64,000 nt of DNA from DATBLE01 sp963719325 (GTDB lineage: Bacteria; Actinomycetota; Thermoleophilia; Gaiellales; Gaiellaceae), in assembly GCA_963719325.1 (NCBI GenBank), contig CAVRBW010000007.1, positions 1-64,000 of the forward strand. The letters run 5' to 3'. Below the pieces are notes generated by a model. That model was not told the DNA's origin. It did no database searches and saw only the letters and a list, made by a program, of their open reading frames with translations. Positions 24,584 to 32,106 of this stretch are shown in pieces. Every line of letters starts with the position of its first letter. The stretch's first letter is position 1. Made by a program: the position numbers and the translations under genes.

Positions 24584-25360
24584 TTAGCCCTCGAGCTCGA
24601 TTCGATCGCCGAGGCGGACGCGGCCCGGCTGGGCGACCTCGGCCCAGACGCCGAACGGCAGTGGCTCGGTCGTCTCGACGCCGTCGCGGTACTCGGCGAT
24701 CACGTCCAGCGTGGCAAGGGTCCGCTCGCCCGTATCGGGGTCGCGGCTGGTGACGACGCAGCGGCCGACATTGCCGCGAACGAGCGCTACCGCCTCGCCG
24801 ATGCGGACGCGCCTGCCGAGCCAGGCGTCCTCCTCGTGGGCCTCCACGCCTTCGACGCCGAACAGCATTCGGAACCGGCGCGGATCGACCGGCACGTCGA
24901 TGCCCGCCGCCGATCGAAGTGCCTCGAGAGAGGCGGTCGAGAGCAGGCTGACCGCTCCGCGGCCGCGGTCGAGGCCTGCTCCCGGCTGGTCGGCCTGGAC
25001 GAGCCGAAGGTCACGGCCCACGAAGTCCGACAGTGCCTCGCCCCAGGGACCGACGACGACCTGCCCCTGGACTTCACGGCCGTAGAAAAGGGTCGTTACG
25101 CGCTCGCCGAGCTCGACCGGGCCGGCGACCGCGGCGCCGCCGGGAAAGCGCAGCTCGAGCATGTTCTCAGCCTCGTCCCACTGTGCCGCGACCCGGATCA
25201 GGGGTGCGAGTTGCTTCGCGTTCAGCAGCCGGCCGTCGTCTCCGATCAGGTGGAAGCGCCGGTTCTCGCGGACGCCGGTCGGCTCGAGCAGCACCTCCTC
25301 GCGGTGGGTCACCGCCAGGCCCTTGACGGGGGCAACCGAGATCCAGGCGACGCGTGCCAC
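24584..25360 (-). CDS. MOSC-domain (molybdenum cofactor sulfurase-like) protein
   Basis: A 258-residue protein with the MOSC N-terminal beta-barrel (VAPVKGLAVTHREEVLLEPTGVRENRRFHLI) and MOSC domain. The candidate cofactor cysteine lies in LVRGNVGRCVVTSRDPDTGERTLATL, as in mARC-type proteins. Such proteins bind molybdenum cofactor or transfer sulfur. GTG at 25360 is the first start matching family length. No Moco synthesis genes are adjacent, apart from a distant MoaD-like protein at 11770. Confidence 0.88.
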   Translation of the reverse strand: MARVAWISVAPVKGLAVTHREEVLLEPTGVRENRRFHLIGDDGRLLNAKQLAPLIRVAAQWDEAENMLELRFPGGAAVAGPVELGERVTTLFYGREVQGQVVVGPWGEALSDFVGRDLRLVQADQPGAGLDRGRGAVSLLSTASLEALRSAAGIDVPVDPRRFRMLFGVEGVEAHEEDAWLGRRVRIGEAVALVRGNVGRCVVTSRDPDTGERTLATLDVIAEYRDGVETTEPLPFGVWAEVAQPGRVRLGDRIELEG

Positions 25361-25423
25361 GGTTCCAGTCTGGCATCCGGGGATAGACTCACCTAATCGC
25401 AACGAGGCCCAAGGAGGTCGGCC

Positions 25424-25567
25424 ATGATGCGGATGAAGGTCCGGCGGAACGCAGAGAAGAACCACCGGGCGCGGCGGGCGATGATCGCCGTCGGCGCCCT
25501 GGGAGCTGCCGCCGAGGGTGTCAGACGCTTTCGGCACAGGCGCCACGTAGAGCACCCGGAGCACTGA
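25424..25567 (+). CDS. Small basic protein (47 residues)
   Basis: A short open frame, MMRMKVRRNAEKNHRARRA followed by a small hydrophobic stretch (MIAVGALGAAAEG) and a His/Arg-rich end. A near-ideal ribosome site AAGGAGG is 6 nt before the ATG, and a strong hairpin follows the stop, which supports a real gene. No family recognised; the sequence could be a small membrane-associated or nucleic-acid-binding protein. Confidence 0.55.
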   Translation: MMRMKVRRNAEKNHRARRAMIAVGALGAAAEGVRRFRHRRHVEHPEH

Positions 25568-25574
25568 ACGCGAC

Positions 25575-25603
25575 GGGGGACGGTCCGGGACGGGCCGTCC
25601 CCC
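25575..25603 (+). terminator. Hairpin, possible terminator
   Basis: GGGGGACGG (25575-25583) and CCGTCCCCC (25595-25603) form a perfect 9-bp stem just after the small basic ORF. There is no T-run, so intrinsic termination is uncertain. Confidence 0.4.
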
Positions 25604-25759
25604 TCGTGTCCACTCGCCTGCTGAGCGCAGGAACGAAGCCGTCGTCACTCGCTAGTATCAGCCGGCGGAGACATCGCCCAGACCGAGCCTCCGACTGGAG
25701 TGGAGAGGAACCAGGCGCTGATTCCCTCAGGAAGGCGGCATTTGCGTGGCCGCTGAGCC

Positions 25760-28700
25760 GTGATGGCGCGCGCGCGGACGGCCAGGATGCCCTCGGCCAA
25801 GATCCTCCCACCGACCGCCCCGGCGATCCTTCTCCGTCGCGGGCAGCTCGAGCAGCGACTCGGAGAAGCACTGCAACGCCGGATGACGACGGTCGTCGCC
25901 GACGCGGGATTCGGAAAGTCGTCCCTCCTCTCGACCTGGTCGGGTGCTGTGCATTCCGCGTGGTACAGCGCGACGCAGGACGATCGTTCCCTCGACACAC
26001 TCGCGCGGGGGCTCGTGGACGCGCTGCGTCTCCGCGTGCCCGGTCTCCCGGCCGATCTTCGGGCTGCCCTCGCCGGGTCGCGCGGGCCCGACGCGAGCGC
26101 CGGCGAGCCCGAGCGAGCCAAGGCGTGCGCGGCTCAGATCTGCCGGGCGCTGGAGGAGCACCTGCGCCGGGACCTGGTGCTCGTCCTCGACGACGTGCAC
26201 GAGCTCTCGGACGGGGCGGGCGCGGTCCGGCTCGTGGACTCGATCTGCCGCGAGGCCCCGGCGACCCTCCATCTGGTTCTCTCGTCGCGCGTGGAGCCAC
26301 CGTTCCAGATCGACCGGCTGCGGGGGCAGGGTCAGGTCCTCGAGCTCGGCGGCTCCGACCTTGCGTTCAGCGTCGCCGAGACCGCCGAGCTCCTCGCCGA
26401 GCTCCTGGGAGGCGAGGAGGCCGAGACGGCAGAGCAGGTGCACCGGGCGACCGGCGGCTGGCCGGCGGGCGTCAGGCTGGCTGCCGAGTCGCTCCGGGAG
26501 GTTCCCGTATCCGAGCGGGAGGCGGTGCTCGATCGCATCCGTCAGCCGGGTGGGCCTCTGTTCGCCTACCTCGCGGCGGAGGTCTTCGCGCACGAGGCGC
26601 CCGAGGTCAGACAGCTGGTCAGCATGGTCGGCCCGCTGGAGCGCTTCACCGCCGAACTCTGTGAGGCGCTCGGCATCGAGGGAGCCGACGAGATCCTTCG
26701 CTCGCTCGCGCGCCGCGGGCTCTTCGTCGAGGTATACGGAGACTCGGCCGGGTGGTACTCGCTCGGCGCGCCCGTTCGAGACTTCGCGCTCGCCCACCTC
26801 GCGCTCGGAGACGCACGGCTTCGCCAGCTGCATCGGCGGGCCGCGCGCTGGCTCGAGGAGCGCGGGCACCTGGAGGAGGCGCTGAGGTCGCTCGCGGCGA
26901 TCGGCGACCACCCCAAGATCGCGCGGCTGCTGCTCGAGCACGGAACCGCACTGCTCTCGCGAGGGGCGGCCGAGTCGGTTGTCGCCGCGGTTGGGCTGCT
27001 GCCGTCGGAGCTCCGAGAGCAGCACGTCGAGCAGCTGCTGGGAGAAGCGCTCCAGGTCCAGGGCGACTGGGACGGCGCCCTGCGGAGCTTCGAGCTGGCG
27101 GCGAACGGCGCCGAGCCGCTCCCGCCGGGCCTCGCTTGGAGGATGGCGCTCATCCACCAGCTACGCGGACGGCTGGACGAGGCGTTCGAGGTCTACGGCC
27201 GCGCCGCGATCGAGGGCGACGGCTCGCGCGACGCTGCGCTGCTCCTCGCCTGGCGGGCGAGCGGACACTGGCTGCGCGGAGCGGCGCACGAGTCCGGCGT
27301 GGACGCCCGGCGGGCGTTCGAGCTCGCCTCGGCCGCAGCCGACCCGCAGGCCCTCGCCGCTGCTCACACCGTCCTCGCGATGGTCGCAGCGCTGAGCGGC
27401 GACCGCAGTGCGAACGACGCGCACTACCTTCGCGCGCTCGACTACGCGGAGCAAGCCGGCGACGTGCTGCAGCTGATCCGGATTCGCGCCAACCGCGGAT
27501 CGCGCCACCTCGAAGAGGGAGCCTTCGAGGAGGCGATCAGCGAGCTCGACATCGCGCTTCGCCTGGCCGACCTGACCGGCTTCGCGTCGTTCAAGGCGCT
27601 CGCGCTCACGAATCGCGGCGACGCACGCCGGCGTCTGGGGCAGCTCGAGGAGGCGGTGGCCGATCTCGAGCAGGCGCGCGACGTGTACCAGCGTCTGGGC
27701 TCACGGATGATCGCGTATCCCCTGCGGAACCTGGGCGAGGTGTACCGCGAGCGCGGCGATACCGCCCTGGCGCGCGCCGCGTTCGAGGAGGCGATCGCGC
27801 AGTCGGAGGCTGCCGGCGACCTCCAGGGGCTCGGCCCGGCGCTGGCCGGGCTCGCTCGACTTCTCGCCGTCGACGAGCAAGAGGCCGCCGGGCAGCTTGC
27901 CCGGCGTGCGTGCGAGCTCGAGTACGGGATGGCCGAGGTGCAGGCCCTGCTCGCCGACGGCTGGGTTGCGCTGGCCTGCGGCGACCGTGAGCGCGCAGCC
28001 CAACGCGGGTTCGACGCGGGCGCCGCCGCACGGAGTCGGCGCGATCTGGCCGGGCTTGCCGAGTCGCTCGAGCTGCGCGTGCTCGCCGCGCCGGAGCCGG
28101 TCGCGGAGCTCCGGTGGCTCGAGGAGGCCGCCGGTCTCTGGCGTGAGCTGCGCAGCCGGATCCGCGAGACGCATGTCGAGCTGCTCACGGCGCTCCTGAC
28201 GCGTGACGACGACCGTGCACGGTCCGCCGACGAGCGCCTCGTCGCGCTCGGCGCACGCGGCTACCGAGCGCAGCTGTCCCGGCTGCTGCCACCGGCCTCC
28301 GCGCAGCCGCTGCTCGTCCAGACGCTCGGCCGTTTCCGCGTTCTCCGCGACGGCGTCCCGATCTCGCTCGATGCCTGGCAATCGCGGAAGGCGCGAGACC
28401 TGCTGAAGATCCTCGTCACCCGCCGTGGCCGCCCGGCACCGCGCGACGTCCTGATGGAGGCGCTCTGGCCCGGGCAGCCCGCCGGGCCTCTCGGCAGCCG
28501 GCTCTCCGTGCTCCTCAGCACCGTGCGTTCGGTGCTCGACCCCGGAAAGCGCGTCGATCCGGATCACTTCGTCGCCGCCGACCCCGCCGCTGTGTGGCTC
28601 CGGGCCGAGAACGTGCCGGTCGACGTCGAGCGCTTTCTTGCGCTGGCTGCCGACGGCCTGGCCCAGACCAAGGCGGGAACCTTCACCGCCGGGCAGCGGC

Positions 28701-29038
28701 TCGCCGAGGCCGAGGCGGCGTTCACGGGGGATTTCCTCGAAGAGGACGCCTACGAGGACTGGGCAATCGCCTTTCGCGAGGAGGTCCGGGCCACGTACGT
28801 CGAGGTTGCCCGCGCGCTGGCGGAGGACGCGGCCCGGCGGGGGGAGGCCGACGCGGCTGCGCGCTTCTACCGCCGGGTGCTCGAACGAGACCGGTACGAC
28901 GAACCGGCGCACCTCGGGCTCGTCGGCGTGCTCTCCGCCGCCGGCCGGCATGGAGAGGCGCGTCGTTGCTTCAGTGCCTACTGCGCCCGCATGGACGAGA
29001 TCGGCGTCGAGTCCGTTCCCTTCCCGGGGCGCACCTGA
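25760..29038 (+). CDS. Large STAND-ATPase / TPR / BTAD transcriptional activator
   Basis: A 1092-residue cytoplasmic regulator resembling a MalT-type sensor fused to a SARP-type C-terminus. The N-terminal NTPase has P-loop VVADAGFGKSSLLSTW (about residue 45) and Walker B DLVLVLDDVHEL. The middle (about 390-790) is helical TPR-like repeats (VLAMVAALSGDRSAN, ALTNRGDARRRLGQLEEAV, LGEVYRERGDTALARAAFEEAI). The C-terminus has a winged-helix stretch (VQTLGRFRVLRDGVPISLDAWQSRKARDLLKIL) and a BTAD domain. GTG at 25760 is followed by ATG. It probably controls the exported-protein genes downstream. Confidence 0.9.
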   Translation: MMARARTARMPSAKILPPTAPAILLRRGQLEQRLGEALQRRMTTVVADAGFGKSSLLSTWSGAVHSAWYSATQDDRSLDTLARGLVDALRLRVPGLPADLRAALAGSRGPDASAGEPERAKACAAQICRALEEHLRRDLVLVLDDVHELSDGAGAVRLVDSICREAPATLHLVLSSRVEPPFQIDRLRGQGQVLELGGSDLAFSVAETAELLAELLGGEEAETAEQVHRATGGWPAGVRLAAESLREVPVSEREAVLDRIRQPGGPLFAYLAAEVFAHEAPEVRQLVSMVGPLERFTAELCEALGIEGADEILRSLARRGLFVEVYGDSAGWYSLGAPVRDFALAHLALGDARLRQLHRRAARWLEERGHLEEALRSLAAIGDHPKIARLLLEHGTALLSRGAAESVVAAVGLLPSELREQHVEQLLGEALQVQGDWDGALRSFELAANGAEPLPPGLAWRMALIHQLRGRLDEAFEVYGRAAIEGDGSRDAALLLAWRASGHWLRGAAHESGVDARRAFELASAAADPQALAAAHTVLAMVAALSGDRSANDAHYLRALDYAEQAGDVLQLIRIRANRGSRHLEEGAFEEAISELDIALRLADLTGFASFKALALTNRGDARRRLGQLEEAVADLEQARDVYQRLGSRMIAYPLRNLGEVYRERGDTALARAAFEEAIAQSEAAGDLQGLGPALAGLARLLAVDEQEAAGQLARRACELEYGMAEVQALLADGWVALACGDRERAAQRGFDAGAAARSRRDLAGLAESLELRVLAAPEPVAELRWLEEAAGLWRELRSRIRETHVELLTALLTRDDDRARSADERLVALGARGYRAQLSRLLPPASAQPLLVQTLGRFRVLRDGVPISLDAWQSRKARDLLKILVTRRGRPAPRDVLMEALWPGQPAGPLGSRLSVLLSTVRSVLDPGKRVDPDHFVAADPAAVWLRAENVPVDVERFLALAADGLAQTKAGTFTAGQRLAEAEAAFTGDFLEEDAYEDWAIAFREEVRATYVEVARALAEDAARRGEADAAARFYRRVLERDRYDEPAHLGLVGVLSAAGRHGEARRCFSAYCARMDEIGVESVPFPGRT

Positions 29039-29073
29039 AGCACAGCTGAAGCCGGTCTGAAGGCCGCTCGAAG
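29035..29073 (+). promoter_or_regulatory. Four 11-bp-spaced direct repeats, candidate BTAD/SARP operator
   Basis: CTGAAG at 29035, 29046 and 29057 and TCGAAG at 29068 follow each other at exactly 11 bp, one helical turn. SARP activators bind short direct repeats with this spacing next to the -10 region. The first copy overlaps the stop codon of the BTAD regulator and the set lies upstream of the exported-protein cluster. Confidence 0.55.
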
Positions 29074-29118
29074 GGCCTGGCCCGACCATGCTCGCGTCCA
29101 GCCGAGAAGGAGGTAGAC

Positions 29119-29304
29119 GTGAAGCCAGCGTTCCGCATCCGATTTCGACTCTCACTCAGGGACCTGGCAGGTGTTCGCAATCGCCACCTGCGCTCGGGTG
29201 GGGTCGTGAACGGGAAGGTCTCTGGAAGGCGGGTGGGCTCGAAGCTCGCCCGAAGATCTCCTGAAGGACACCGGAAGAGGCGTCATCAGTGTGTCCCCGC
29301 ATGA
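29119..29304 (+). CDS. Possible small Arg-rich ORF (61 residues)
   Basis: A GTG-started frame beginning MKPAFRIRFRLSLRDLAG, preceded by a strong ribosome site (GAAGGAGGT). The composition is Arg-rich and may simply reflect high GC. It lies 46 bp after the putative BTAD operator. No family recognised. The remaining sequence to 29567 contains a further possible in-frame start for the next gene at 29487 (ATG after GGAGGA) and nothing else clear. Confidence 0.35.
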   Translation: MKPAFRIRFRLSLRDLAGVRNRHLRSGGVVNGKVSGRRVGSKLARRSPEGHRKRRHQCVPA

Positions 29305-29567
29305 GGGGCTGGAGTCGGCGGCATCGCGTAATCGCGACCGAATCGGGAGAGGGATCCGCGCTTGCCTCGGCAGGCCCGCCGAGGGCGACCGGATCTCGAC
29401 CGAAGGGGAGCTCGACCCGATCGAGGACGACGTCGCGTGGTCGTGGCCGGCGTGGAGGAGAGCCTTGCAACGGAACGGAGGACTTCATGACGCCGACCCT
29501 GATCGCGGTCGCGATCGGCCTCTGGAGTCTCGCGCAAAAGGCTGCATCAGCTCGAGAGGAGAGATCG

Positions 29568-30719
29568 ATGGCCATCCCAAGTCCCACCAGGCCTCGCCCT
29601 TGGCGGGTAGTCGTGATCGCGGCCGCGGCGCTTGCGCTGGTCTTCGCCAGCGGGTCCGCTGCGAGGACGAGTGCGACCACGACGATCGTCGTCAACACCA
29701 TCGCCGACGCCGTCGACACGAAGCCGGCGGACGGGGTCTGCGTCGCGAAGATCAAGGCGAAAGGCGGCCCCCGCTGCTCGCTCCGCGCGGCGATCCAGAC
29801 CGCAAACGCAGGTTCGCGAGCAGGGCACTACACGATCGTGCTCCCGGCGGGCACGCTGCATCTGGCGGTCGCCGGCAGGAACGAAGGCAAGGCAGCGAAA
29901 GGCGACCTCGACGTGCTCCAGGCCGACCTGACGGTGGTCGGCAAGGGCCCGGCCAAGACGGCAATCGACGCCGGAGGCATCGACCGCGTCTTCGACGTCT
30001 CCGCGTTCGCACACCTGAGCGCGCAGGGCCTGCGGATCACCGGCGGGAAGACCACGCAGCAGGCGAGCAAGGAGGGCGAAGGGGGGGCGCTGCGCGTCTC
30101 GGGCACGCTGGCGCTCGAGAACGTCCTGGTCGACTCGAACATCGCCGCGGACAACGGAGGGGGCTTGTACGTGGCGCCGTTCGGTACGGCGGACCTGAAG
30201 CAGGTGACGTTCTCGCACAACGTCGCCAACGACGGCGCAGGTGTCGACGCCGGGGGAAGCGTGAGCATGACGAACGTCACCCTCAGCGGCAACAACGCGA
30301 TCACCACCGGTGGAGGCATCCACGTCTGGAAGGGCAGGGCCGACCTCGTCCACGTCACCGTGACCGGCAACACTGCTCCGTCGACCCAGGCTTCGGCGAT
30401 CAGCAACGGTGGCGCGCTCACCCTGCGCAGCTCGATCGTCGCGGGGACGTGTCAGCAGCCCCAGGGCGACCACTTCCCGTACCCCCAGCGGAACGTGGTC
30501 ACGAACAAGACGTGCGGCGACGATCCGCCGGTCGGCGACGCCGGATTGCTGCCACTCGCCGCGTCGGGGAACGGGCTGCCGACCGTAGGCCTCAAGGCAA
30601 CGAGCCCGGCCATCGACTCCGCCTTCTCGGACACCTGCCCGAAGGTCGACGCCCGCGGCGTCGCGCGTCCGCAGGGATCCGGCTGCGACGCGGGCGCCTA
30701 CGAGCTGATCTCGCCTTGA
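29568..30719 (+). CDS. Exported CSLREA-type beta-helix protein
   Basis: A 383-residue exported protein. A signal/anchor helix (RVVVIAAAALALVFASGSA) is followed by VNTIADAVDTKPADGVC and PRCSLRAAIQTAN, the CSLREA motif found at the start of many surface beta-helix proteins. Repeats such as GGGLYVAPFGTADLKQVTFSHNVAND and GGGIHVWKGRADLVHVTVTGN indicate a right-handed parallel beta-helix, possibly adhesive. Start ATG at 29568 has GAGAGGAG before it; an in-frame ATG at 29487 is an alternative. Confidence 0.85.
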   Translation: MAIPSPTRPRPWRVVVIAAAALALVFASGSAARTSATTTIVVNTIADAVDTKPADGVCVAKIKAKGGPRCSLRAAIQTANAGSRAGHYTIVLPAGTLHLAVAGRNEGKAAKGDLDVLQADLTVVGKGPAKTAIDAGGIDRVFDVSAFAHLSAQGLRITGGKTTQQASKEGEGGALRVSGTLALENVLVDSNIAADNGGGLYVAPFGTADLKQVTFSHNVANDGAGVDAGGSVSMTNVTLSGNNAITTGGGIHVWKGRADLVHVTVTGNTAPSTQASAISNGGALTLRSSIVAGTCQQPQGDHFPYPQRNVVTNKTCGDDPPVGDAGLLPLAASGNGLPTVGLKATSPAIDSAFSDTCPKVDARGVARPQGSGCDAGAYELISP

Positions 30720-30931
30720 AGACCTTCGTCGTTCGCCTCTGGACGTCGATCGAGGCTGTCGAGGGGGTCGACGAGGAGCTGCGCGGGCTCGTCGAGCAGA
30801 TCGGCAGCGGCGGCTCGTCTCCATTCGGGAACGCGGACGAGCTCGTCGCGCTGCTCAGACGAGCGGCGACCGCCGAGCCGCCGGCGACTGCCTCGGCGGA
30901 TCAGCCTCAGAGCAGGGAAGGCAGTCGATGA
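30716..30931 (+). CDS. Small conserved-looking protein (71 residues)
   Basis: TTG start overlapping the previous stop by 4 nt, giving MKTFVVRLWTSIEAVEGVDEELRGLVEQIGSG, then PFGNADELVALLRRA. I recall similar small proteins with a FVVRLW...ELRGxVEHV...PFxxxDELLAFL pattern near BTAD regulators in actinobacteria, but no function. It is coupled at both ends, since its stop overlaps the next start. Probably cytoplasmic. Confidence 0.7.
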   Translation: MKTFVVRLWTSIEAVEGVDEELRGLVEQIGSGGSSPFGNADELVALLRRAATAEPPATASADQPQSREGSR

Positions 30932-31455
30932 GCCGACTCGTTCTGGTGCTCTCGCTCGCATGCCTGGCAGCTGCCGCGCAGGCGTGGAGCGCAGGGGGAA
31001 GGGATCCGAGGGCGCTCGTGCTCGCGCGCTCCGATGTGCCGACCGGGGCGAAGGTGCTCTCGAGGCAAGCGGGGCGGATGCCGACGCTTCCCGGGACGCA
31101 AGGGGCGCGCGCGTACTTCAAGGCGTCGCGCTACTACGAGGCCACCTACCGTCTGCTTACGAAGGACGTCTACAGCGGAGCGTTCGTCTTCGCGTCGAGG
31201 ACGGCGGCTCGTGCCGGTTTCGCGAAGCTCTCACGCTCGCTCGAGGCGTTCCATCGCCCCCTGACGGTGCCGCGGCTCGGCGACGCGCAGGTCACGACGT
31301 ACGTGGTGGCCGACGGCCTCGAGTACCAGTTCATCGTGCGCCGAGGGGCCGTGGTGTGGGAGCTCGACGTCGTCGACTGGAACGCCGCGTCTCGGGCGCG
31401 GTCGCGGTCGGAGGCGCTCGCGTTGGCTCGCAAGCAGCAGACCCGTGTGGGCTGA
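30928..31455 (+). CDS. Exported protein of unknown function
   Basis: A 175-residue protein with a cleavable signal peptide (MSRLVLVLSLACLAAAAQAWSA). The mature part has YFKASRYYEATYRLLTKDVYSGAFVFAS and VTTYVVADGLEYQFIVRRGAVVWELDVV, mixed alpha/beta sequence without cysteines. The ATG overlaps the stop of the 71-residue gene by 4 nt, so it is expressed with it. No family recognised; part of the exported cluster after the BTAD regulator. Confidence 0.7.
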   Translation: MSRLVLVLSLACLAAAAQAWSAGGRDPRALVLARSDVPTGAKVLSRQAGRMPTLPGTQGARAYFKASRYYEATYRLLTKDVYSGAFVFASRTAARAGFAKLSRSLEAFHRPLTVPRLGDAQVTTYVVADGLEYQFIVRRGAVVWELDVVDWNAASRARSRSEALALARKQQTRVG

Positions 31456-31481
31456 GAGAAAGCGACCCGAAGGAGGACGAC

Positions 31482-32021
31482 ATGCGTCACCACTTGCCGT
31501 TTCGAAGCGGCACCGGACGCCTCGCCGGGGGCCTGGCGGTCTGCCTCGCCGCCTCGGCGGCCTGGGCAGCGGGAGCGGGCAGTGTCCCGTCGCGGGCAGC
31601 AGGGTGCACCGACGGCGTGACGACGATCTCGGGAGCCGCCGTTCGCATCTGGTGCGGGCCGGCGAAGGCGATCGTGCGCGTCGGCGCCAAGACCTACCGG
31701 TTCACGCACGGACAGTGCGTGAAGACGGCGGGATTTACCGGCGGGAAGGTCCTCGCGGTGAACATCGGCATGCAGACGATCCCGCCTGCCAGTCCGAAGC
31801 GCTTCTACTTCGGTGCGCTCGTGGAGAAGGTGAAGCCCGGCAGGTACCTCAACCAGGCCATCGGCTGGCAGGTGCCCGGGAAGGGCGATGCCGCGCTCGT
31901 CAACGTGGTCGTCGTCGGCAAAGGCCTGAGGACGGGCTCCTTCAGAGGCACAACGACGGTAGAGGTCAAGGGGTCGCCGACTCCGAAGAAGATCCCGGTG
32001 TCGGGCTCGTGGACCTGCTGA
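31482..32021 (+). CDS. Exported protein ending in GSWTC
   Basis: A 179-residue exported protein with signal (LAGGLAVCLAASAAWAAGAGS). The mature region carries cysteines in AAGCTDG, IWCGPAK and HGQCVKTAG, and the C-terminal VSGSWTC. This end resembles that of the downstream VWD protein (VSGSFAC), suggesting a shared small beta-domain (RGTTTVEVKGSP in one, RGTFRGTASTPG in the other). ATG at 31482 follows AAGGAGG. Function unknown. Confidence 0.72.
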   Translation: MRHHLPFRSGTGRLAGGLAVCLAASAAWAAGAGSVPSRAAGCTDGVTTISGAAVRIWCGPAKAIVRVGAKTYRFTHGQCVKTAGFTGGKVLAVNIGMQTIPPASPKRFYFGALVEKVKPGRYLNQAIGWQVPGKGDAALVNVVVVGKGLRTGSFRGTTTVEVKGSPTPKKIPVSGSWTC

Positions 32022-32106
32022 TCGCATCAGGCCCACCGGAGGCGCCTGGGTGCGATCGGCGGCTGCGCCAGGTCGACAGGACGCCCGCGCAGGGGTTGAT
32101 CGTGGG

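Noticed and set aside
29035..29073. CRISPR-like repeat array
   Set aside because: Repeat units are 6 bp with 5-bp spacers; this fits a phased protein-binding site, not CRISPR. No cas genes are present anywhere.
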